DNA of 64,000 nucleotides from an uncultured Dehalococcoidia bacterium (GCA_958295865.1 CATQHF010000001.1:248001-312000); one strand, 5' to 3'; shown: positions 9,886 to 19,797, counted from the stretch's first letter. A program made the numbers and translations. The notes: a model not told the origin generated them from the letters alone.

Positions 9886-12800
9886 TCAGTCCTTCGTTGG
9901 CGCGATGTAGCCGTTTCGGATGTCCCAGGCGTTCGATTCGGGCGACCTGAGCGACGGGTCGCCGTATCCGCCTCCGCCGGAGGATAGCGCGATGATGCGG
10001 TCTCCATGTCTGACTACCACGCCGGTCAGCTTGGTTGGCAGTACCGTTTCCACGCCGCCTGAGATGATGGAGTATCTGTGCGGAAGGGCGGGTTCGCCGC
10101 CCAATACTCCGAATGGCGGCACTATCGCGCCATCCCCGGCGGTGTTGAGCAGCGCGTCGCCCTCGCCTTCGTAGATTATTTCGCACACAGCGCCTAGCCC
10201 GCCCCGCCATTGGCCGTTGCCTGCCGATCCCGGGCGCAGCTCGTGGTTCACCACAAATAGGGGAAAGCGTTCCTCTGTGACCTCGACGCTGTTGGCGCGG
10301 ATGCCGCCCGCGACATTTATCTCCCCGACGCAGCTCCAGCCGTCGTGACCGAATGCCGCGCCGCCGCCGCCTCTCGCCATGAAGAAGTGCCAGAGGAACG
10401 ACTCGCCGGTTCTCGGATCTGTGCCGGTGATGGCGTATCGCAGTCGGCGAGAGAAGCCTGCGTTCACCGCCTCGGGCACCGCTTGGGCGAGCGCCTTGAA
10501 TATCGCCTCGACAATCTCTTCCGCGCAGTGGTTGGTGCTCATGCACACGGGCGCGGGGGCGTTGGCGTTGACTATCAAGCCGCTTGGCGCAATCACTTGC
10601 AGCGGCCCCATGGATCCCTCGTTCTTCGGGACATCGTAAGGCGCGAGGTACATTATGGCGGCGTGCGCCAGCGACCTTGTGTTGGCGTAGGCGCTGTTGA
10701 TGAAGCCTGTAACCTGCGGGGCGGACTCGCTCAGGTCTATGGTCAGCGTGTCCTTGGCGACCGTGACCTTTGCCCTGATAGGGATTAGCTTGGAGTCGAA
10801 ACCGTCGTCGTCCACAAGCGATTCGCCGTAATAGTCGCCGTCGGGCCAGTCGGATATGAAGCTTCTGACCTGCGCCTCCGTCGCGTCGAGGATACCGTCC
10901 ACGATGCGCGTCAGGCTGTCTGCGCCGTAGTGCTCGACGAGCTCGCGGATTCGTCGCTCTGCCGTCAGCACGGAGCCTATCTGCGCGTTGAGATCGCCGA
11001 GGAAGTTCTTGGGGTATCTGACATTTGCCGACATCATCTGAAGCAGGTCGTCGCGCGGTATGTCGCCGTCGTATATTCGCAGCGGCGGGATACGCAAGCC
11101 CTCATGGAATATCTCGCTTGCGGACGGATTGTAGCCGCCGTGAGTGCCGCCGCCGACATCCGTGTGGTGCGCCCTGTTCACCGTCATGAACGCGAGTACG
11201 CCGTCCACGAAGACAGGGCGTATTGCGGTGATGTCCGGCAGGTGCGATCCTCCGAAGTAGGGGTCGTTGAGAAGGAACACATCGCCCGGAGCGATGCCGT
11301 CGCCGAAGTAGTCCAGCACGGCGCGCCCTGCGACCGGGAGCGCGCTGACATGCACGGGTATGCCCTCGCCCTGCGCGACGAGCCTGCACTGCCCGTCCAG
11401 AATCGCCGTCGAGAAGTCCCGGCTGGCGTTTAGTATCTGGGAAAGCGCGGTGCGGAGCATGACATCCATCATCTCAATCGCAATCGATTCCAGCCTGTTC
11501 CCAACTACGGAAAGCGTGACCGAGTCCCCTTGCGCGTCGTCGGGGGCTTGCGCGGCAGTCTCCACGGCGATGTGCAATATGCCGTGTCGGTCGAACCGCG
11601 CTGAGCAGCGCTCGCCAACAACGACGGTGTTGTAGTCTGAGTTAATCACGGTTGGGCCGTTCGTGATTTCGCCCAGGGCGTCGTCGCCTGCGAAGGCAGC
11701 CGCGCCGTCGCTTGGCAAGTCCGGCTCACTCATATCTTGGTTGTGCGCCGCATCCGCATCGCCGCCGTCGACCGCCAGACGCCCCACCGCGCTCGCCCTG
11801 AGCGTGACTATCCTGATGTCCTGTTCCTGCTGGCGATAGGCGTACAGCCGCTCAAAGCGTTCGTGCATGTTCTCTGCCCAGCGCGCTCGCAGGTCTTCAT
11901 CTGGCAGAGTGAGGTCCGGCACATCAACCGTTACTTCATATATCTGGTCGAGGTAGCGCATATCGGCGGACAGGTGGACGCTGATTTCGGACTCGGCAGC
12001 GCCCGCCGAGCGGATGCGCTCGCGCCCGTCCTCAGCCATGGTTGCGAACGCGGAGCGCAGCCCATCGATGTCCACCGTGCTGAGGCTGGACGGGTGCGAC
12101 ACCGCGAGGTCGTGCTTCAGGTCGGACGCCATCATGCCGAATGCGGACAGAACCGGGCCCGTCGGCGGTATCAGGACGCGGGCGATTCCAATCTCCCGCG
12201 CCACCCTCGTCGCGACTAGGCCGGCGGCACCACCGAAGCCCATCAGCGCGAACTCGCGGGGGTCAAGCCCGCGACTCACGGAAGCCAGCCGTATGCCCTC
12301 GGCAATGGAACTCGACACGACGCGAAGGATGCCTTCCGCTGCCGACTCGACATCGATGCCGAGCGGCTCCGCGACCATAGTTTGGATTGCCTCGGTCGCA
12401 TGAGTGATGTTCAGTTCGACCGCGCCGCCGAGGAACTTTTTGGTGTCGAGCAGCCCGAGAACCAGAGCGGCGTCGGTAACTGTCGGCTGCGTGCCGCCCC
12501 GCCCGTAGCATGCGGGTCCAGGGTCTGCGCCCGCGCTTGTGGGGCCGACGCGCAGCACGCCGCCCTCGTCCACCCGCGCGATGCTTCCGCCGCCTGCGCC
12601 GAGCGTGTGTATATCGACGGTGGGGACGGCTATCTTCCAGCCTGCTTCGAACTTCTCGCCGGTGATGTGGGGGCTGCCGCCCTCAATCAGCGTGATGTCG
12701 GCGCTTGTGCCGCCCATGTCGAGCGCGATTACGCGCTCTTCCTCCAGTTGGCGAGCGACATGCGCCGCGCCTGCCGCGCCCCCGGCGGGCCCGGATAGTA

Positions 12801-13584
12801 TGGATCTGACAGCCTGCTCAGAGCTGTCCTTGACGGGGGCGATGCCGCCGTTGGACTGAATCACGAACAACGGTGCTGATCCGCCGGCATCCGATAGCCG
12901 GGTTTCGAGGCGCGCCAGGTAGCTCGACAGCGACGGGCCGACATAGGCGTTCAGGGAAGTGGTCGAAAGCCGGTCGAACTCCTTAATCTGCGGCAATATG
13001 ACATGCGATGCGGAGATGTACGCTTCGGGCAGCATCTCCCGCACTATCCGCTCTGCCTCTATCTCGTGGTCTGGATTTAGAAACGAAAACAGGAAGCAGA
13101 TAGCCACCGAGTCCACGCCTTCGGACTTCAGGTGTTCGACCTTCTGCCTCAGATCCGCTACATCCAGCTCGCGCCTGACACTGCCGCTAGAGTCGGTGCG
13201 CTCAGCCACTCCGACGCGTAGATACCTAGGCGCTAGAGGCTCCACCTGATCCATCCTCAGGTTGTATCTGTCCTCTTTCAGACCTTCCCTGATTTCCAGC
13301 AGATCGCGGAAGCCTTCGGTGGTGATTAGCCCAACCTTCGCTCCCTTCCGCTCGACGAGCGTGTTGGTGGCGACCGTGGTGCCGTGGATGATGACTTGCG
13401 CTCTTTGCAGCAGTTCGCGCGTGTCCATCCCTGCGGAAGATGCCAGCCCCGCTATGCCCTTGAGGACGCCATCCGAGGGATCGGCGGGCGTGGTTGGGGT
13501 TTTGAACGCCAACGGCGTCGAATCGCCTTCATCCATTGCGACTAAGTCAGTAAAAGTGCCGCCGACATCGATGCCTATTCTCAA
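9886..13584 (-). CDS. Fused hydantoinase A/B (5-oxoprolinase-like), HyuA-HyuB
   Basis: MRIGIDVGGTFTDLVAMDEGD (HyuA N-term), ALDMGGTSADITLIEGG, then NRLESIAIEMMDVMLRTALSQILNASRDFSTAILD...HVSALP (HyuB). Confidence 0.92.
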   Translation of the reverse strand: MRIGIDVGGTFTDLVAMDEGDSTPLAFKTPTTPADPSDGVLKGIAGLASSAGMDTRELLQRAQVIIHGTTVATNTLVERKGAKVGLITTEGFRDLLEIREGLKEDRYNLRMDQVEPLAPRYLRVGVAERTDSSGSVRRELDVADLRQKVEHLKSEGVDSVAICFLFSFLNPDHEIEAERIVREMLPEAYISASHVILPQIKEFDRLSTTSLNAYVGPSLSSYLARLETRLSDAGGSAPLFVIQSNGGIAPVKDSSEQAVRSILSGPAGGAAGAAHVARQLEEERVIALDMGGTSADITLIEGGSPHITGEKFEAGWKIAVPTVDIHTLGAGGGSIARVDEGGVLRVGPTSAGADPGPACYGRGGTQPTVTDAALVLGLLDTKKFLGGAVELNITHATEAIQTMVAEPLGIDVESAAEGILRVVSSSIAEGIRLASVSRGLDPREFALMGFGGAAGLVATRVAREIGIARVLIPPTGPVLSAFGMMASDLKHDLAVSHPSSLSTVDIDGLRSAFATMAEDGRERIRSAGAAESEISVHLSADMRYLDQIYEVTVDVPDLTLPDEDLRARWAENMHERFERLYAYRQQEQDIRIVTLRASAVGRLAVDGGDADAAHNQDMSEPDLPSDGAAAFAGDDALGEITNGPTVINSDYNTVVVGERCSARFDRHGILHIAVETAAQAPDDAQGDSVTLSVVGNRLESIAIEMMDVMLRTALSQILNASRDFSTAILDGQCRLVAQGEGIPVHVSALPVAGRAVLDYFGDGIAPGDVFLLNDPYFGGSHLPDITAIRPVFVDGVLAFMTVNRAHHTDVGGGTHGGYNPSASEIFHEGLRIPPLRIYDGDIPRDDLLQMMSANVRYPKNFLGDLNAQIGSVLTAERRIRELVEHYGADSLTRIVDGILDATEAQVRSFISDWPDGDYYGESLVDDDGFDSKLIPIRAKVTVAKDTLTIDLSESAPQVTGFINSAYANTRSLAHAAIMYLAPYDVPKNEGSMGPLQVIAPSGLIVNANAPAPVCMSTNHCAEEIVEAIFKALAQAVPEAVNAGFSRRLRYAITGTDPRTGESFLWHFFMARGGGGAAFGHDGWSCVGEINVAGGIRANSVEVTEERFPLFVVNHELRPGSAGNGQWRGGLGAVCEIIYEGEGDALLNTAGDGAIVPPFGVLGGEPALPHRYSIISGGVETVLPTKLTGVVVRHGDRIIALSSGGGGYGDPSLRSPESNAWDIRNGYIAPTKD

Positions 13585-13726
13585 TCCACAAGTCCTTTCC
13601 GATTCCCTCTTGGGGAATGGCGTTGCCGAATCTGAAGCGAAACCTATAATACTACACAGACGGCAATTAAGCAGAGGGGGCTATGTGAACTTGGTTTCTT
13701 CGGCGGTTTCAAGCGGCGACTCTGCC

Positions 13727-13754
13727 TTGACATGCTGGCTTCCCAAGTTACAAT
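13727..13754 (+). promoter_or_regulatory. Putative sigma70-type promoter upstream of the alpha/beta hydrolase
   Basis: TTGACA-16 bp-TACAAT, 43 bp before the ATG at 13797. Confidence 0.5.
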
Positions 13755-13796
13755 TGCGTAAAATGCCGATATTGAGGTGAAGAAGGAGAAATTGCA

Positions 13797-14543
13797 ATGC
13801 CGTTTTATACCAAAGGCGATGTTCGTATCCACTATGAGGAGGTTGGGTCCGGCTTCCCGCTTCTGGTGACGCCCGGCGGGGGCTTGAACTCCGTAATCGG
13901 TGGCTGGCCCGGGCAGGTGTTCAACGCCATGGAGGAGTTCAAGGACGATTTTCGCTGCATCACGATGGATCAGCGCAACGCGAATGGCGGGGAATCCAGC
14001 GGGCCCGTGCAGGTCGACGATCCATGGGGAGCATTCGCCGACGACCAGCTGGGCTTGATGGATCACCTCGGCATACAAGAGTTCTTTTTCATGGGCTACT
14101 GCATTGGCGGGCCTTTCGCGTTCAAGCTCATAGAGCGAGCGCCTGAGCGCGTATCGGCAGCCGTGTTCTGCCAGCCGGTCGGACATTCGCAGGCGACGCC
14201 GGACGCCATGTATGACTCCGGCATAAACTTGTGGGGTCCCGAGCTGTGCGCCCGGCGTCCCGATGTGACGATGGAAGTCGTCGAAGAGTATCTGCACAAC
14301 CTTTACCGCCTTCAGCCGGACTTCATGTACAGCGTATCGCGGGACTTCGCGCGCTCGTGCCAGACGCCGATGCTGGTCATGCCTGACGACACGCCGTCGC
14401 ACTCTTATGAGGCAGCCATGGCTCTGGTGGAACTGGCGCCTAAAGCGCAGGTGACGGCATATCCTTGGAAGGAGTCGGAAGATGTGCTTGCGGAGACGAT
14501 AAATCAGGTGCGCGACTTCCTGCTGGCGCATCAGCCCGCGTAA
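13797..14543 (+). CDS. Alpha/beta hydrolase
   Basis: LVTPGGGLNS, GYCIGG nucleophile-elbow-like motif, hydrolase fold pattern. Confidence 0.75.
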   Translation: MPFYTKGDVRIHYEEVGSGFPLLVTPGGGLNSVIGGWPGQVFNAMEEFKDDFRCITMDQRNANGGESSGPVQVDDPWGAFADDQLGLMDHLGIQEFFFMGYCIGGPFAFKLIERAPERVSAAVFCQPVGHSQATPDAMYDSGINLWGPELCARRPDVTMEVVEEYLHNLYRLQPDFMYSVSRDFARSCQTPMLVMPDDTPSHSYEAAMALVELAPKAQVTAYPWKESEDVLAETINQVRDFLLAHQPA

Positions 14544-14670
14544 GCCGCGCGCTGAAGGGCAGCGCCGTAGAATGGCTGCCCTATCCGTCGTGGAGAGGGC
14601 AAGCGAACCTGACTATCCTCTGTTGCCTGTCGAGCCGCCTATGCAGGGTCTTTCGATTGTTACACCGATG

Positions 14671-14775
14671 TCACCCCGAACGGAGTGAGGGGTCTAAAAT
14701 CCTTGCCGTATCGGGCGTGTTCGTGGCAGGGATTTTTGATTCCTCACTCCGCTGCGCTGCGTTCGGAATGACAGG
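14671..14775. repeat. MITE-like dispersed repeat (family A)
   Basis: tcaccccgaacggagtgagg...cctcactccgctgcgctgcgttcggaatgacagg; inverted relative to the 53474 copy with a shared interior. Confidence 0.75.
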
Positions 14776-14793
14776 AAAAAAATTGCGCCTGAA

Positions 14794-14914
14794 CAGGGTC
14801 TTTTCATTATCGCCGTCACACTCCATTCCATTCGCCCTGAGCTTGTCGAACCACCTTCGACGAGCTTAGGGTGAACGCGAAAATTGGCGTAAGACGGAGA
14901 ATGAAAAGACCCTG
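14794..14914. repeat. Nested inverted repeats, outer arms 15 bp
   Basis: cagggtcttttcatt (14794-14808) vs aatgaaaagaccctg (14900-14914), enclosing ttcgccctgagcttgtcgaa/ttcgacgagcttagggtgaa palindrome. Confidence 0.7.
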
Positions 14915-15103
14915 CGCGCTTGTGTCTTAAACTTTTCAAAGGAACGCCGATAGGGTATCATGTTGCGCGCGGTTCAATCTGCGACAAGTCGCTGAGCCGC
15001 GTTAAGCCGATGTCAGGATTTGGCGTCTTTTGGGGCGCTGTGGGCGGCTTGATTTGATATTAGATGGCAAGCGATATTAGCCAATATATGGAGGAGGAAG
15101 TAC

Positions 15104-16027
15104 ATGGGAAACCGCTTAGAGGGCAAGACGGCGGTTGTGACGGGCGCGGGGCGCGGCATAGGCAAGGCAACCGCTTTGCTGCTGGCAGAGGAAGGCGCGT
15201 CGGTGGTGGTCAACGACCTTGGCTGCGATGTTGACGGCAGCGGTTCTTCACACGACCCCGCGGATGGCACGGTCGAGGCAATCAAGGCGGCGGGCGGCAA
15301 CGCCGTCGCTAACTATGACAATGTGGCGACGATGGAAGGCGGCGAGGCGGTCATACGCTCAGCCGTGGACAACTTCGGACAGGTCGACGTGCTCATCAAC
15401 AGCGTGGGCGTGCTGCAAGACCGCATGATATACCGCATGAGTCCCGAGGATTGGGACCGGGTGATTCGATACAATGTGAAGGGCGTGTTCGCGCCCACGA
15501 AGTTCGCCGCAATTCTGTTCCGACAGCAGCGCAGCGGGCGCGTGGTCAACTTCACTTCGGACGCTGGGCTGGGCGACATCGGGCGCTCGAACTACGCCGC
15601 CGCGTCGGAGGCGATAATCGGGCTGACGCGCACGATTGGCAGGGACTTGGGACGCTACGGCGTTACCTGCAACGCCATATCGCCGCTGGTGGAGACGCGG
15701 CTGTTCCCCGGCTCAGTCGAAGAGTACCGCGTCGCTGAGGGTCCGCACCCGTCGCCTGCGGAGCGCGCGGGCATCGGGCAGTCGCCGCCCGTCTCCGAGT
15801 GGGAGGGCGAGGGCAGCCAGGACGACCCCGCGAATGTCGCGCCGCTCGCGGTATATCTCGCCACATACGCCGCGCCGAATGTGAACTGCAATGTGTTCGG
15901 TGTGCGCGGCGGCAGCATATACCTGTACTCCAACCCCGAGGTGGCGAACGCCATCCACAAGTGGGGCACCTTCACGATGGACGAGATGGATGTGCTCTTC
16001 CCGAAGATTATCGGCAAGGGGCTTTAA
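15104..16027 (+). CDS. SDR family protein (YxxxK Lys replaced by Ser)
   Basis: TGAGRGIGKATALLLAEEGASVVVNDLG; SNYAAASEAIIGL. Confidence 0.85.
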   Translation: MGNRLEGKTAVVTGAGRGIGKATALLLAEEGASVVVNDLGCDVDGSGSSHDPADGTVEAIKAAGGNAVANYDNVATMEGGEAVIRSAVDNFGQVDVLINSVGVLQDRMIYRMSPEDWDRVIRYNVKGVFAPTKFAAILFRQQRSGRVVNFTSDAGLGDIGRSNYAAASEAIIGLTRTIGRDLGRYGVTCNAISPLVETRLFPGSVEEYRVAEGPHPSPAERAGIGQSPPVSEWEGEGSQDDPANVAPLAVYLATYAAPNVNCNVFGVRGGSIYLYSNPEVANAIHKWGTFTMDEMDVLFPKIIGKGL

Positions 16028-16132
16028 CGGGGGCTAACGGAATATACAGGACGGAAGGGATTTTCACTCCCTTCCCCCCAACCTTCCCCGCACAGGGGAA
16101 GGGACTAATGCAGCGATAGAAAGGACACAAGC

Positions 16133-17086
16133 ATGGGCAAGAGACTTGAAGGGCGAGTAGCGATTGTTACCGGCGCGGGCCGAGGCATCGGCAGGGGCGT
16201 TGCAATGCTGCTGGCAGACGAGGGCGCGGCGGTCGTGGTGAACGACCTCGGCGGCGGCGTCGACGGTGTGGGCGGCTCAGACGCGCCCGCGGCGCAGGTG
16301 GTAGCGGAGATAGAGGCGCGCGGCGGCAAGGCGGTCGCCAACTTCGACTCGGTGGCAGACTACGAGTCGGCGGGCAAGATAGTTCAGACGGCTATCGACA
16401 ATTATGGACGCATCGATGTTGTGAACCATGTCGCGGGCATCCTGCGCGACCGCATGGTGTTCAACATGACCGAAGAAGAGTGGGACGGGGTGCTTCAAGT
16501 GCATCTCTACGGCGCTTACAATATGGTGAGAAACGCCGTGCCGCACATGGTCAACCAAGGGTACGGCAGGATTGTGCTGTTCTCGTCCGGTTCGGGCATG
16601 GGCGCGTCGGGGCAGGCGAACTACGCCGCCGCCAAAGAGGGCATGGTCGGCTTCGCGCGCGCGCTCTCCCGCGAGCTTCATGAGCACGGCATCAAGGTGA
16701 ACGCGGTGTATCCGGGCGGAGCGACGCGCATGACGGAGACGATCCCGGAGAGCACGCAGCAGCTGAGGCAGACGCAGCGGCAAGCGGCTGCGGCGTCGGT
16801 GGGCGCGACGCAGACCACGCAGGGCGCGCCGATTATGGGGCCGCCCGAGGCGCGCGCGCCGGAGAACAACGCGCCCAAGGCGGTGTATCTCTCATCCGAG
16901 TCGTGCGATGTTACGGGCCAGGTGATAGGCACAAGCGGCTGGCCGGTGACGCTGTACTCGCCGCGCCATGTCATCCGCAGCATCCACAAGAACAGCCGTT
17001 GGACGCTCGATGAGCTGGATGAGCTGATTCCCATCTCGCTGGGGAACGCGCTGGTCAACCCGGTGCCGCCACAAGCGCCACGCTAA
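16133..17086 (+). CDS. SDR family oxidoreductase
   Basis: TGAGRGIGRGVAMLLADEGAAVVVNDLGGG; QANYAAAKEGMVGFARALSRE (intact YxxxK). Confidence 0.9.
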   Translation: MGKRLEGRVAIVTGAGRGIGRGVAMLLADEGAAVVVNDLGGGVDGVGGSDAPAAQVVAEIEARGGKAVANFDSVADYESAGKIVQTAIDNYGRIDVVNHVAGILRDRMVFNMTEEEWDGVLQVHLYGAYNMVRNAVPHMVNQGYGRIVLFSSGSGMGASGQANYAAAKEGMVGFARALSRELHEHGIKVNAVYPGGATRMTETIPESTQQLRQTQRQAAAASVGATQTTQGAPIMGPPEARAPENNAPKAVYLSSESCDVTGQVIGTSGWPVTLYSPRHVIRSIHKNSRWTLDELDELIPISLGNALVNPVPPQAPR

Positions 17087-17113
17087 TAGCGCGGACATAT
17101 CAGGGACGCATAC

Positions 17114-17150
17114 ACGGGAGCGACGATTTATTTGTCGCTCCCGTTTCATT
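17114..17150 (+). terminator. Intrinsic terminator after the SDR genes
   Basis: Perfect 11 bp stem acgggagcgac/gtcgctcccgt followed by ttcatttt. Confidence 0.7.
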
Positions 17151-17213
17151 TTAGGCGCTAACGAGATGGGCAGGATAAACAGGATGCCCTGTCCTGTGCT
17201 AAAATTAAGGGCG

Positions 17214-17798
17214 ATGAGTTGGCTTGACATAGTGTTGATTGGACTGATTGCGTTTGGCGCGCTGCGTGGGCTGCGCGTCGGGCTGCTTGGCGCGGCGGTG
17301 AATGTCGTGGCGCTGGTCATCGGCTGGCTAGCAGCGGCGCAGGTGGCGAATGTCGTCAGCGGACTGGCGGGCGGGTTCGGCTCGACCGGCACGACGCTCA
17401 CGGTCGCCGCGTACATCGTGGTGATGTCGCTGGCGCTGGTTGGCATGTCCTACCTGTGGAAGATACTGCGTCCCGCGCTTGGCATCGCTACGATGGGCGC
17501 GTCCTCCATGGTGGACAAGGTGGGCGGCTTGCTGCTGGGGCTGGTCGTTGGGCTTGTGCTCAGCGGGGCGCTGATACTCGCGCTCGCTAGGTTCACTTAT
17601 GAGCTGCCGACGTCGGGCGGCTTGGCAGCCGCGCCGCTCGCTGTGGCGGATACGCGCGTGGAACTGGAGCGCGGACTAGCGGAATCGGTAGGCGTGGGGC
17701 TGTTCGTGAACGCGGTCGACGCGCTGCCTGCGGGCGCTTTGGGCTTCGTCCCTTCGGACTTTAGAACATCACTCGAACTTGTGGAGTCAGGCAATTAA
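17214..17798 (+). CDS. CvpA family membrane protein
   Basis: MSWLDIVLIGLIAFGALRGLRVGLLGAAVNVVALVIGWLAA; multi-TM. Confidence 0.8.
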   Translation: MSWLDIVLIGLIAFGALRGLRVGLLGAAVNVVALVIGWLAAAQVANVVSGLAGGFGSTGTTLTVAAYIVVMSLALVGMSYLWKILRPALGIATMGASSMVDKVGGLLLGLVVGLVLSGALILALARFTYELPTSGGLAAAPLAVADTRVELERGLAESVGVGLFVNAVDALPAGALGFVPSDFRTSLELVESGN

Positions 17799-17840
17799 GG
17801 ATACGCGACGCTAACATCAGAACCATGAGCGGGTCTAGCA

Positions 17841-18350
17841 ATGCTGATAAACAAGCCGGTGCTGGTGCTGAACCAGAATTATCAACCTCTCAATGTGTGC
17901 AACGCGCGGCGGGCGATAGTGCTGCTGGGACGGGGCAAGGCTGAGACGCTCATAGACGGGCAGGAGCACATCTCTACCGTGTCGCGGCTAGTGCCTATTC
18001 CGTCGGTGATACGGCTCATCTACATGGTGAAGCGGCCGCTGGTGCGTCGACGGCTGTCGCGCCGCGCCGTGTTCTACCGCGACGGCTTCCGCTGCCAGTA
18101 TTGCGGCAAGGAGTCCAAGAACCTGACGCTCGACCACATAATCCCGCGCTCACGCAAGGGCCCGCATGTATGGGAGAATGTGGTGAGCGCGTGCATCCCC
18201 TGCAACCATCGCAAGGCGGGATACACGCTGCGCGAGGCGAACATGAGGCTGCTGAGCGAGCCCGCTGCGCCGCGCCCGAACCCCTACTACATCTTTCACC
18301 ACCGACATATCATGGACGAGTGGCGGCAGTTCATGCCGTGGCTGGAATAA
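17841..18350 (+). CDS. HNH endonuclease
   Basis: RDGFRCQYCGKESKNLTLDHIIPRSRKGPHVWENVVSACIPCNHRKAGYT. Confidence 0.92.
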   Translation: MLINKPVLVLNQNYQPLNVCNARRAIVLLGRGKAETLIDGQEHISTVSRLVPIPSVIRLIYMVKRPLVRRRLSRRAVFYRDGFRCQYCGKESKNLTLDHIIPRSRKGPHVWENVVSACIPCNHRKAGYTLREANMRLLSEPAAPRPNPYYIFHHRHIMDEWRQFMPWLE

Positions 18351-18365
18351 GAGGAGGACCGGAAC

Positions 18366-18791
18366 ATGGGCGTATTCAGCGTTGAGGTTAATCTCAGGAA
18401 CTGGCAGAACAGGTTCCTGTCAGAAGCAGAGCAAGGCGAGGAAGTCGTCTGCGATGCGCTTGTTGACACGGGCGCGTCTCAGCTTTGCCTGCCCGCCGAC
18501 ATGATAGAGCGGCTGCGACTGGTTGAAGTGGGGCGGCTGAGGGCGCAGATTGCCGATGGCGGGCAACGCTTGTATCGCCTTATGGGAATGGTAGATGTAG
18601 AGGTGCAGGGGCGCTCGTGCCAAGTGCGAGCGGTCGAATTGCCCGCCGACGTCCCCCCCATTCTTGGTGCATTTCCGCTTGAGGAAATGGACTGGCACAT
18701 CTCGCCGAAGGAAGGGCGGCTGATGCCCAATCCAAGGTTTCCTGACGGTGAGCCCACGCTGTTTTTACTGACGGCGCGGGGTGAGGGTTAG
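18366..18791 (+). CDS. Clan AA (retropepsin-like) aspartic protease
   Basis: ALVDTGASQLCLPADMIERLRL; ILGAFPLEEMDWHI. Confidence 0.75.
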   Translation: MGVFSVEVNLRNWQNRFLSEAEQGEEVVCDALVDTGASQLCLPADMIERLRLVEVGRLRAQIADGGQRLYRLMGMVDVEVQGRSCQVRAVELPADVPPILGAFPLEEMDWHISPKEGRLMPNPRFPDGEPTLFLLTARGEG

Positions 18792-19765
18792 GGATACACC
18801 ACGGGATTGTAGCATGCCAAGCGATGGTTCGGCTCGACTTCCAGCAGGGGAGGCACGGGCATGGTGCGGCATTGGTTGGTGGCTTTGCCGCAGCGCTCCA
18901 AGAAGGGGCACAGGTCGGGCGCGTCGATCATCTTGGGGGGCGCGCCGCGTATGGGGTTCAAGGCTTGCTGTCCGGTGTCGAGGCGCGGTATCGCCTTGAA
19001 CAGCCCCGATGTGTACGGATGCAGCGGCTTGGCGAAGAGCGACTTGGTGTCGGTGTACTCGACGATGGTGCCGCCGTACATCACGGCGACGGTCTGGGTC
19101 ATCTGCGCGATGACGCCGAGGTCGTGGGTGATGAGCATGATGGCGGAGTGGTTCTTCTCGCGCAGCTCGCTGAGGCGGTGCAGTATCTCCGCCTGAAGGG
19201 TAACATCCAAGTTGGATGTAGGCTCGTCGGCGATGAGCACCTTCGGCTCGAGCGCGACGCCGATTGCCATGAGGACGCGCTGCGCCATGCCGCCGCTGAG
19301 CTGGAAGGGGTAGCGGCTGAGCATGTTCTTGGCGTCGGGTATGCCCAGCTGTCCGAGCAGGTCGATGGCGAGCGCGCGGGCGCGCCTGCCGCCGATGTTG
19401 GTATGCTCTAGGACTATCTCCTCGACCTGCTTGCCGATGGGTATGACGGGGTTGAGCGCCGCGCCCGCGTCCTGGAATATGAGCGAGATCTCCTTACCGC
19501 GAATGTGGCGAATCTGCTCGGAGGTCATGGTGAGCAGCTCTGCGCCGTTGTAAGTGATGCTGCCCTTCACCACCTCGCCGGGGAATGGCACGAGCTGCAA
19601 GACGGAGAGCGCGGTTACGGTCTTGCCGGAGCCGCTCTCGCCGACTACGCCGAGGATGGAGTCCTCATCGAGGGCGAGTGAGACGCCGTTGACCGCCTTG
19701 TTCACGCCTTCCTTGGTCGTGAAGTAGGTGTGCAGGTCTTTGATTTCCAGTAGATGGGCTGGCAT
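18788..19765 (-). CDS. Oligopeptide/dipeptide ABC transporter ATP-binding protein (OppD/DppD-like)
   Basis: VGESGSGKTVTALSVLQL, LSGGMAQRVLMAIGVALEPKVLIADEPTSNLDVTLQAEIL, C-terminal PFLERCGKATNQCR. Confidence 0.92.
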   Translation of the reverse strand: MPAHLLEIKDLHTYFTTKEGVNKAVNGVSLALDEDSILGVVGESGSGKTVTALSVLQLVPFPGEVVKGSITYNGAELLTMTSEQIRHIRGKEISLIFQDAGAALNPVIPIGKQVEEIVLEHTNIGGRRARALAIDLLGQLGIPDAKNMLSRYPFQLSGGMAQRVLMAIGVALEPKVLIADEPTSNLDVTLQAEILHRLSELREKNHSAIMLITHDLGVIAQMTQTVAVMYGGTIVEYTDTKSLFAKPLHPYTSGLFKAIPRLDTGQQALNPIRGAPPKMIDAPDLCPFLERCGKATNQCRTMPVPPLLEVEPNHRLACYNPVVYP

Positions 19766-19797
19766 AGCTCACGCCTGAGATGCGACTACGGGTTTGC

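Noticed and set aside
8975-10546. 523-aa deacetylase ORF as given in the track
   Set aside because: Only the part from ATG 9883 is deacetylase-like. The upstream extension is an out-of-frame reading of hyuB.
18788-19765. Lone OppD-like ATPase as an unusual orphan
   Set aside because: No permease or binding-protein genes nearby, but orphan ATPases of this family are common and the rest of the operon may be elsewhere.
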